From AWTP1-13 sp039808585 (lineage in GTDB: Bacteria; Pseudomonadota; Alphaproteobacteria; Rhizobiales; Hyphomicrobiaceae): a stretch of DNA of 21,562 bases. Position 1 is the first letter of the stretch, and every line of letters begins with the position of its first letter. Of the stretch, positions 15,746 to 21,562 are shown piece by piece. The notes beneath the pieces were generated by a model, which saw only the letters and a list, made by a program, of their open reading frames with translations, searched no databases and was not told the origin of the DNA. The position numbers were made by a program, and so were the translations under genes. The stretch spans positions 1 through 21,562 of the forward strand of contig JBDHTJ010000082.1 of NCBI GenBank assembly GCA_039808585.1. The letters run 5' to 3'.

Positions 15746-17278
15746 CTACGTCTGGGCGCGCAGGGCGTACTCCTCCTGAAGCGTGCGCTTCAATGTCTTG
15801 CCGGCCGCGTTGCGTGGAAACGTCTTGCACACCATTACCGCGTCGATCCGCTGGTATTTGGCTCCCACGCGCGCATTGACCCACGCTTTGAGGTCCTCGT
15901 GCGCAATATTCGCCCCTGGCCGCAACAGAACCGCGGCCACCGGCGTCTCGCCCCAATGCGGGTGCGGCACGCCGAACACCGCCACCTCGGCCACCTGCGG
16001 ATGCTGCGTCACCACCTCCTCGATGTCGCGGGGATAGACGTTGACGCCCCCGGAGATGATCATGTCCTTCTTGCGATCCACGAGATACAGGTAGTTCTCG
16101 GCATCGACATAGCCGACGTCGCCCGAGCGCCACCAGCCGTTGATCTCGAGCTTCTCTGTGAGGTCCGGCCTCTTGTAGTAGCCGCTCATCAGCAACGGCC
16201 CCCGGCCGCAGATCTCCCCCACCTCGCCCGTTGGCAGCTCGCGCCCCTTTTCGTCGAGAATGGCAAGCTCGTAGAAGGGCAGCGGCGGCCCAACCGAACC
16301 CAGCTTCCGCACCGCATCGTAGCGATCCAGCATCGTCATGATGCAGCCTTCCGTCAGGCCGTAGATCTCGTGGAAACGGTCTGGCAGATGCTGGTTCAGC
16401 TTCTCCTTGTATTCGAGGTGCAGCGGCGCCCCGACCGACTGGATCATCTCGATGCTCTCGAGCTTCCTGGCCGAGAATGCCGGGCTGTTGAGGATGGCGA
16501 TGATCTGCGACGGCACCAGGATCACGTGCGTCACGCGCGAACGCTCGATCTCGGCGATCACCTTCTCGGCGTCGAACGCCGCGTGCACGATGTAGGTTGC
16601 CCCCAGCGTCATCGCCGGCAGCATGTCGAGGAACGCGCCGTTGAACACCAGCGAGCCTGGATGCAGGCAAACGCTCTCCGGCGACATACGGAAGGCGAGC
16701 GCGAACATCGTGCCATAGCCGCCCCGCACGGCATGCGAGTGTACGATGCCTTTGGGCTCGCCCGTCGTGCCGCTCGAATAGATGATGTTGTAGGGATCGT
16801 CGCGCGTCACGCGGGAACGCGGCGGCTCCGCGTCGGACGTGCGCGCCGTCCACGCGGCATAGGAAGTGAAGCCCTCAGGCGCGCCATCAATGATCACCCA
16901 GTTGGAGGCAGGAATGTGCGGCAGCTTCGCGCGCACGCGGTGCAATGTCGGCAGGAAAGCACTGGTCGAAACGACGATCTTTGCGTCGCTGTCAGCAAGC
17001 AATGCCGCAATCCCGGCCTCCTGCAGAAGCGGGCTGAGTGGCACCGCGACGAGCCCCGTCTTCGCCGCAGCCCAATACACATCGAGCTGCTCGAGGCAGT
17101 TGGGCAGGATCGTCGCGATCTTATCGCCCTTGGCGAGGCCCAGGCCCAGCAGGGCGTTGGCAAGCCGGTTCACGCGTGCATTGAAGGCGGGGTAGGTAAG
17201 CCGCTCGTCCTCGAACACCACCGCGGTGTGATCGGGACGCGTGCGCGCATGGCGCGGCAGTAGCGTGCCAAGGTCCAT
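15746..17278 (-). CDS. AMP-forming acyl-CoA synthetase (FadD13-like class)
   Basis: 510-residue ANL-family ligase. The P-loop YSSGTTGEPKG is at 167-177, followed by YGLTEG, GWWRSGDVGYVD, the hinge motif DMIISGGVNVYP and the C-terminal catalytic-lysine motif PRNAAGKTLKR. The size fits medium/short-chain or FadD13-like enzymes rather than the larger ligase at 3124-5139. ATG 17278 is chosen over the GTG 12 bases earlier because GGAGG stands 5 bases upstream. It is convergent with the monooxygenase gene (37-base gap) and has its own promoter region at 17279-17461. In context it would activate the acid released after Baeyer-Villiger oxidation and ester cleavage. The chain length and structure of the acid are unknown. 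Confidence 0.92.
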   Translation of the reverse strand: MDLGTLLPRHARTRPDHTAVVFEDERLTYPAFNARVNRLANALLGLGLAKGDKIATILPNCLEQLDVYWAAAKTGLVAVPLSPLLQEAGIAALLADSDAKIVVSTSAFLPTLHRVRAKLPHIPASNWVIIDGAPEGFTSYAAWTARTSDAEPPRSRVTRDDPYNIIYSSGTTGEPKGIVHSHAVRGGYGTMFALAFRMSPESVCLHPGSLVFNGAFLDMLPAMTLGATYIVHAAFDAEKVIAEIERSRVTHVILVPSQIIAILNSPAFSARKLESIEMIQSVGAPLHLEYKEKLNQHLPDRFHEIYGLTEGCIMTMLDRYDAVRKLGSVGPPLPFYELAILDEKGRELPTGEVGEICGRGPLLMSGYYKRPDLTEKLEINGWWRSGDVGYVDAENYLYLVDRKKDMIISGGVNVYPRDIEEVVTQHPQVAEVAVFGVPHPHWGETPVAAVLLRPGANIAHEDLKAWVNARVGAKYQRIDAVMVCKTFPRNAAGKTLKRTLQEEYALRAQT

Positions 17279-17318
17279 GGGGTCCTCCACGTTGTTCTTT
17301 TTCTTTCAGACTATTCCA

Positions 17319-17346
17319 CCGGAACCAGACGGCGCTAGTGTTCCGG
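17319..17346. promoter_or_regulatory. Inverted repeat upstream of the acyl-CoA synthetase gene
   Basis: CCGGAAC (17319-17325) and GTTCCGG (17340-17346) are perfect 7-bp arms 14 bases apart, about 40-70 bases upstream of the ligase start on the minus strand. This is a plausible regulator-binding dyad; no regulator family can be named. Confidence 0.35.
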
Positions 17347-17461
17347 CGCCGACATTTGCGATCCCTTTCGGCACGCTGGAGAGCAAATGCTGGAGCCGTG
17401 TAGAACAACACTTGGTGACGACGTCGGCCGCGAGCGGGCACCCAGCGTCAAGCGCGCTGCA

Positions 17462-18016
17462 CTAGCTCAGATCCTTCAGAAATCCGGCAAGCCGCATCAG
17501 CCCTTCAGGCCATGGTCCGTGCCCCGAGGCCGTGTTGATGTGCCCGGCGTCACCCGCATCCGCCGTTTCCGACCCCCAAAGCCGGGCGAACTCGTGTGCA
17601 CGCACAGCCGTGCAGTAGGGGTCGCTAGAGCTGTGCACCAGCACGCTCGGGAACGGGAGTGTCACACGCGGGATCGGCACGAAGCGCGGATCGATTTCCG
17701 GCGGCCGTGCTTCCTGCTCGAGGTCGGGCAGCCCGACGAGGAACGCGCCCTTCACTTTCCCGGGCTCGAAGGCGGGAGCGGCATGCGTCACGGCCAGCAC
17801 GCCCAGTGAGTGTGCGACGAGCAAAACTGGCCGCGTCGCCCTTGCAACCGCTTCGACGAGCCGCTCCGTCCACTCCGTGAATACCGGATGCTCCCAGCTG
17901 CCCAGGTCCACGCGCCGGGCCGTACTCAGCTTCGCTTCCCACCGGCTCTGCCAGTGGTCGGGCCCGGAGTTCGTCCAACCCGGGACGATCAGGATGTCCA
18001 GTTCGTTCGTCCGCAT
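17462..18016 (-). CDS. RBBP9/YdeN-family serine hydrolase
   Basis: 184-residue small alpha/beta hydrolase. LIVPGWTNSGPDHWQ at the N-terminus is the family hallmark, AHSLG (68-72) carries the nucleophile Ser70, SSSDPYC holds the probable catalytic Asp, and GHINTASGHGPW the His. There is no signal peptide or lid domain. ATG 18016 is chosen for the family N-terminus; a TTG at 18052 would add 12 residues. Physiological substrates of this family are poorly defined. It runs in the same direction as the acyl-CoA synthetase, 183 bases upstream, and is divergent from the PF05618 gene. A link to the monooxygenase cluster is possible but unsupported. Confidence 0.88.
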   Translation of the reverse strand: MRTNELDILIVPGWTNSGPDHWQSRWEAKLSTARRVDLGSWEHPVFTEWTERLVEAVARATRPVLLVAHSLGVLAVTHAAPAFEPGKVKGAFLVGLPDLEQEARPPEIDPRFVPIPRVTLPFPSVLVHSSSDPYCTAVRAHEFARLWGSETADAGDAGHINTASGHGPWPEGLMRLAGFLKDLS

Positions 18017-18197
18017 GCTCGCCTGCTTCTTTTGCCGTTCGTATCGCTCCAAGAAGTCTCACGTTGGGAAAAGCGCCCTGAGGCATGCCCTCACGAGCGC
18101 TCTTCAGCAAGGCCGCCTGCCGCACCTTGCGGATTGCGCAAGCGCCGCCGCAACGGGCATACTGCAGGCAATTACCTTCTCTCGCACAAGGTCAAGC

Positions 18198-18677
18198 ATG
18201 CCGCCGGTCGAACCGCTCATCCTCGGGTGGGAAGAATGGGTGGCGCTGCCCGAACTCGGCCTCCCCGCCATCAAGGCCAAGGTCGATACGGGCGCGCGCA
18301 CATCTGCCCTGCACGCTGTCTTCATCGAGCCTTTCGGACCGGCCAAGGCGCGCAAGGTCCGCTTTGGCGTGCATCCTATTCCGCGCCGCAACGATATCGA
18401 GATCACCTGCATCGCCCCACTGGTTGATCGGCGCGAGGTACGCAGCTCCAACGGCGAGCGCGAACAGCGCTACGTGATCCAGACGTCACTGCGCATTGGC
18501 GACAGGGAGTGGCCGATTGAGATCACCCTTACCAATCGCCACACGATGACATACCGCATGCTGATCGGCCGCCAAGCGCTGGCCGACAATGTCCTCGTCA
18601 ATCCCAGTGCGTCCTTTCGCCAGCCCAGATTGCGTTACAAGCTCTATCCCGAGGCCGGCGTGAAACGCGGGCGCTAG
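18198..18677 (+). CDS. RimK-associated retropepsin-like protein (PF05618, 'ATP-dependent zinc protease' family; RimB-like)
   Basis: 159-residue cytoplasmic protein. ILGWEEWVALPELGL is followed by KVDTGARTSALHA, the aspartic-protease-like DTGA motif (Asp30) of PF05618. TYRMLIGRQAL and LVNPSASF are also family-typical. ATG 18198 has AAGG 6 bases upstream and gives the family N-terminus; the frame is open much farther upstream. In Pseudomonas the homologue RimB works with RimA and RimK in glutamate tailing of ribosomal protein S6, and the gene is often next to rimK. No rimK is seen here. Despite the family's name, neither ATP dependence nor a zinc site is evident in the sequence. Confidence 0.88.
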   Translation: MPPVEPLILGWEEWVALPELGLPAIKAKVDTGARTSALHAVFIEPFGPAKARKVRFGVHPIPRRNDIEITCIAPLVDRREVRSSNGEREQRYVIQTSLRIGDREWPIEITLTNRHTMTYRMLIGRQALADNVLVNPSASFRQPRLRYKLYPEAGVKRGR

Positions 18678-18721
18678 CTCGTCGGTTATTGGAACAATGG
18701 CCTGCGCAGAGGTGGATGGAT

Positions 18722-18746
18722 AGGGCCAAGAAATAAATAAGGCCCT
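18722..18746. other. Inverted repeat between the PF05618 and SUMF1-like genes
   Basis: AGGGCC (18722-18727) and GGCCCT (18741-18746) are 6-bp arms around a 13-base A-rich loop, 45 bases after the PF05618 stop. With no T-run it is at best a weak terminator. A TATATT at 18774-18779, 25 bases before the next gene's ATG, could be a -10 element, but I see no good -35. Confidence 0.3.
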
Positions 18747-18798
18747 CCGTCTTCATTACGCGGTCATTCTGAGTATATTGGCGCGCCAGGACGCTAGC

Positions 18799-19662
18799 AT
18801 GGGCCGCACCGTGAAACCACACATCCCCTTGTTTTTTATTGCATTTGGCGCGGCTGCGGCAGCATTGCCTGGCCTTGCAGCCTCTGACAACGCCCGCGCC
18901 GGCACTACCTTCAAGGACTGCGCGAACTGTCCCGAGATGGTCGTCGTGCCCGCAGGCGAGTTCATGATGGGCTCGCCGGAGACCGAGCGCGGCCGGAGCA
19001 AAAACGAGGGGCCGCAGCACAAGGTGACGATCGCACAGCCGTTCGCGGTCGGAAAATTCGAGGTGACGTTCGCGCAGTGGGACGATTGCGTGAAGGAGAA
19101 TGCCTGCACCACCAAGCCTGACGACAACGGCTGGGGGCGCGGCCGCCGCCCGGTGATCAACGTCTCCTATGGCGACGCCAAGGAGTTCGTGGGCTGGCTC
19201 TCCAAGAAGACCGGCAAGACCTATCGCCTTCTCACCGAAGCCGAATGGGAATATGCGGCCAGGGCCCAGACCAAATGGAACCCCAACCCGCCCCCGTTTT
19301 CGACGGGTCCCACGATCCACTACCAGCAGGCGAACTACGACGCCAATTTCAGCTACGGCAAGCCGAACGGTGGGCTGTACCGCCAGAAGACGGTCGACAC
19401 CGGCACGCTGCCGCGCAACGCCTTCGGGCTTCACGAGATGCACGGCAACGTGTGGGAGTGGGTCGAGGACTGTTACAAGGAGAGCTACGAAGGCGCGCCG
19501 ACGGACGGATCTGCCGTCACCAGCCAGAATTGCGAGTTGCGCATTCTGCGGGGAGGCTCATGGAACTATCATCCTACGGCCTTGCGCGCTGCCTATCGCT
19601 ACGCCACCTTCCCCGACCTGAAGGTGAACCAGGCTGGCTTCCGGGTGGCACGCTCGCTCTGA
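18799..19662 (+). CDS. Secreted SUMF1-fold (formylglycine-generating-enzyme-like) protein without the catalytic cysteine pair
   Basis: 287-residue exported protein: a basic N-terminus, then a hydrophobic Ala-rich stretch to about residue 35. The SUMF1 domain follows: MVVVPAGEFMMGSP (47-60), RLLTEAEWEYAAR (143-155), GNVWEWVEDC (216-225), RILRGGSWN (248-256) and GFRVAR (280-285). In true formylglycine-generating enzyme two cysteines lie just after RGGS; here those positions are Tyr257 and Leu262, and no Cys occurs after residue 245. A CxxC (41-44) precedes the domain. It is therefore unlikely to activate sulfatases, and none is nearby. ATG 18799 is favoured by AGGA upstream; a TTG at 18778 is possible. 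Its real function is unknown. Confidence 0.87.
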   Translation: MGRTVKPHIPLFFIAFGAAAAALPGLAASDNARAGTTFKDCANCPEMVVVPAGEFMMGSPETERGRSKNEGPQHKVTIAQPFAVGKFEVTFAQWDDCVKENACTTKPDDNGWGRGRRPVINVSYGDAKEFVGWLSKKTGKTYRLLTEAEWEYAARAQTKWNPNPPPFSTGPTIHYQQANYDANFSYGKPNGGLYRQKTVDTGTLPRNAFGLHEMHGNVWEWVEDCYKESYEGAPTDGSAVTSQNCELRILRGGSWNYHPTALRAAYRYATFPDLKVNQAGFRVARSL

Positions 19663-19783
19663 GGCCAGAAAACAAAGCTGCGATCTCGAACGTTTGAATT
19701 GAGTGCGGCGCAGGGGCATGGGATCCAGACTTACGCACTGCGCATTTAGGAGACGGGGCGCGAGCCTTATCTGAGGTGGATCA

Positions 19784-21454
19784 ATGATGGTGCAACGCTA
19801 TCGCTCTGCAATTTTGGGAGGCATTGCCACCCTCGCTCTGGCAGCGTCATTGGGCTCCAGCGTCAATGATGCGCAGGCCCAGGCCCTGAGGCGGGGTGGC
19901 GACTACAGTTACAGCCAGCGCCGCCCCGTTGTGCAGGAGCCGGCGCAGCAGCCGCCCATCTTCGCCGTTGTCTCGCTCAACGAGCAGCGCATCACCGTGT
20001 ATGGCACCAACGGGCGGCTGATGCAGTCACCCATCTCCTCTGGTGCCACTGGCTATGACACGCCTTCTGGCATCTTTTCCATCGTGCAAAAGAAGCCGGA
20101 GCATCACTCCAACCTGTACGACGATGCTTCTATGCCCTTCATGCAGCGCATCACGTGGACCGGCATCGCCCTGCATGCCGGCGTCCTGCCGGGATATCCT
20201 GCCTCGCACGGCTGCGTTCGCTTGCCTCTCTCTTTCGCCCAGCAGCTCTTCGACGTGACGAAGATGGGCATGCGCGTCATTCTCACGCGCGACGACATCG
20301 TGCCCCAGGATTTCGAGCATCCGGCGCTGTTTAAGCCCCGCCCCCTGCAGGCCAACGTCGATCCCGTGCTGCCGCCAGTCATCCGCGCGTCGACCCGGGG
20401 TGAGCTGCCGATCTCGCGCCTCGGCAACCTCGCCTTCGAGAACGTGCTGACCCCTTCGCCCACGGCGGAGCGTTACCTCGGCCAACTGAGCGCCATCGCC
20501 AAAGCCAAGTCGGCTGACGTCGAGAAGTTCAATCGCCGGGCCATCGAAGCCAAGCAGAACGCTCAGCGCAAGGCTGGGGAGGCGCAGATGGCCATCCGCA
20601 GCATCAAGGGCGCAGAATTGAACCTTGCGCGCGCCGAAGACCAGGCCAAGGCCGCCGCGAAGGCACTCGAGGCCACCCGCAACAATCCCAAGGCAAAGCC
20701 TGAAGCCATTACGGCGGCAGAGAACGCCAAGGAAAAGGCGGAGCAACGGATTCCGGAGGCCCGCGCCGATCTTGAGAAGGCGCGCAGCCAGAACCAAGCG
20801 AAAGTGGAAGCTTCGGAGCGTGCAGCCGAGGAACTGCGCCTGGCGGAGATCGCGCGTGATCGCGCCAATGATGATGCCGAGGAAGCCACTCGGAGGCTCT
20901 CCCCGGTTTCCGTGTTCGTCAGCCGCAAGATGCGCCGCTTCTATGTCCGCCAGGCAAACCTTCCGGTGATGGAAGGCCCCGTCTCGATCCGCGATGCCGA
21001 TCAGGCGATTGGCAGCTTCGTGTACACCGCGCTCGACTTCAAGGACCAGGGCACGGCTGACATGCGCTGGAGCGTGGTCTCCATGTACAAGACGCTTGCC
21101 GACATCCCGAAGGCCCCGCCGCCGTCGGTGAAGCCGAACGATCGTCCGCCAGCCCATCCCCATAAGCGCCGCGGGGAATCCGTAGCGGCTGACGTCGAAG
21201 GTGCGCGTGCAGCTTTGGAGCGCATCAAGCTGCCGGCTGATGCCATTGAGCGCGTGGCAGAGCTTCTCGTTCCGGGCTCCTCCCTCATCATCTCGGATGA
21301 GGCGCCCAGCATCGAGACCGGGAAGGATACCGACTTCGTGGTCGTCATGAGCAACGAACCACAGGGTGCCTTGAAGATGCGTGCCCCGCAGCCCAAGCGC
21401 GAGAAGTACGACAGCTGGGAGGGCGGCGGCTCATCCTTCTTCTTCTGGAACTGA
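19784..21454 (+). CDS. Periplasmic L,D-transpeptidase (YkuD) with long coiled coil and degenerate second YkuD-like half
   Basis: 556-residue secreted protein that should crosslink or modify peptidoglycan. The signal peptide ends near residue 33 (AQAQA). The YkuD domain spans ~58-170, with His131 and SHGCVR at 141-146; Cys144 is the only cysteine in the protein. Residues ~225-372 are rich in Ala, Glu, Lys and Arg and look like a long coiled coil. From ~373 (VSVFVSRKMRRFYVRQ, then IGSFVYTAL, and PGSSLIISDE near 497-506) the sequence resembles a second YkuD-type fold without the catalytic motif. ATG 19784 has GAGG 7 bases upstream. The 121-base upstream gap shows no clear promoter. Target specificity is unknown. 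Confidence 0.9.
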   Translation: MMVQRYRSAILGGIATLALAASLGSSVNDAQAQALRRGGDYSYSQRRPVVQEPAQQPPIFAVVSLNEQRITVYGTNGRLMQSPISSGATGYDTPSGIFSIVQKKPEHHSNLYDDASMPFMQRITWTGIALHAGVLPGYPASHGCVRLPLSFAQQLFDVTKMGMRVILTRDDIVPQDFEHPALFKPRPLQANVDPVLPPVIRASTRGELPISRLGNLAFENVLTPSPTAERYLGQLSAIAKAKSADVEKFNRRAIEAKQNAQRKAGEAQMAIRSIKGAELNLARAEDQAKAAAKALEATRNNPKAKPEAITAAENAKEKAEQRIPEARADLEKARSQNQAKVEASERAAEELRLAEIARDRANDDAEEATRRLSPVSVFVSRKMRRFYVRQANLPVMEGPVSIRDADQAIGSFVYTALDFKDQGTADMRWSVVSMYKTLADIPKAPPPSVKPNDRPPAHPHKRRGESVAADVEGARAALERIKLPADAIERVAELLVPGSSLIISDEAPSIETGKDTDFVVVMSNEPQGALKMRAPQPKREKYDSWEGGGSSFFFWN

Positions 21455-21490
21455 AGAACGGGCCTCACTGTCGCAGCCGAAAAATTCAGG

Positions 21491-21522
21491 CTGAGCTTGC
21501 GGGCTATGCTGCAAGCTCAGCA
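21491..21522. terminator. Hairpin after the transpeptidase gene
   Basis: GCTGAGCTTGC (21491-21501) and GCAAGCTCAGC (21512-21522) are perfect 11-bp arms with a 10-base loop, 36 bases after the stop. On plus no T-run follows. On minus the stem is followed within a few bases by a run of five T, so it may serve a minus-strand gene beyond the right edge or act in both directions. Confidence 0.5.
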
Positions 21523-21562
21523 TCGAGCATTGCTATAAGCCCAGCGGACGGTGCCTGTCTCA

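Noticed and set aside
15641..17263. A 540-codon plus-strand open frame opposite the acyl-CoA synthetase
   Set aside because: It overlaps the monooxygenase end and is antisense to a gene with every ANL motif; its composition (Arg/His-rich) is that of a shadow frame.

Overview
This is a GC-rich, densely coded chromosomal window of alphaproteobacterial type. A member of the Hyphomicrobiales (rhizobia, Hyphomicrobium or Rhodoplanes-like) is my best guess. That rests on the Omp25-like/OprB-like fused porin, the histone-deacetylase-like gene next to xseB, the YkuD transpeptidase with a long coiled coil, and a Liv-type ABC operon led by an acyl-CoA ligase. No rRNA, tRNA, CRISPR array, transposase, phage gene or transcription-factor gene is visible. 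The assignment is from recall of families, not from a search.

Layout. (1) 1-5139, minus strand: an operon of acyl-CoA ligase, LivG-type ATPase, LivH- and LivM-type permeases and the start of a periplasmic binding protein that runs off the left edge. The first four genes overlap or nearly touch. The likely job is import of a carboxylate or branched-chain-type solute and its activation to a CoA thioester. (2) 5140-5477 is a divergent control region with a 12-bp hairpin and two TTGGT..GCCAA boxes. (3) 5478-6974, plus: mmsA, CoA-acylating (methyl)malonate-semialdehyde dehydrogenase, followed by a textbook terminator. (4) 7048-7484 is a non-coding region with a Fur-like box over a promoter and a 9-bp minisatellite. 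It leads into a 692-aa double-barrel outer-membrane porin (7485-9563). (5) 9705-10962, minus: a histone-deacetylase-family amidohydrolase followed by xseB.

(6) 11174-17278 is the most interesting block: a luciferase-like (Rv3520c-type) oxidoreductase, an HSL-family esterase, a short-chain dehydrogenase, an EthA/MymA-type Baeyer-Villiger monooxygenase and an acyl-CoA synthetase. Together these resemble the core enzyme set of the mycobacterial mymA operon (monooxygenase, LipR, SDR, FadD13), in a different arrangement. A reasonable model is: alcohol oxidised to ketone (SDR), ketone to ester (BVMO), ester cleaved (esterase), acid activated (acyl-CoA synthetase).

(7) 17462-21454: an RBBP9/YdeN-type small hydrolase (minus), then plus-strand genes for a RimK-associated (PF05618) protease-like protein, a secreted SUMF1-fold protein that lacks the catalytic cysteines of formylglycine-generating enzyme, and a secreted L,D-transpeptidase with a coiled coil and a second, degenerate YkuD-like half.
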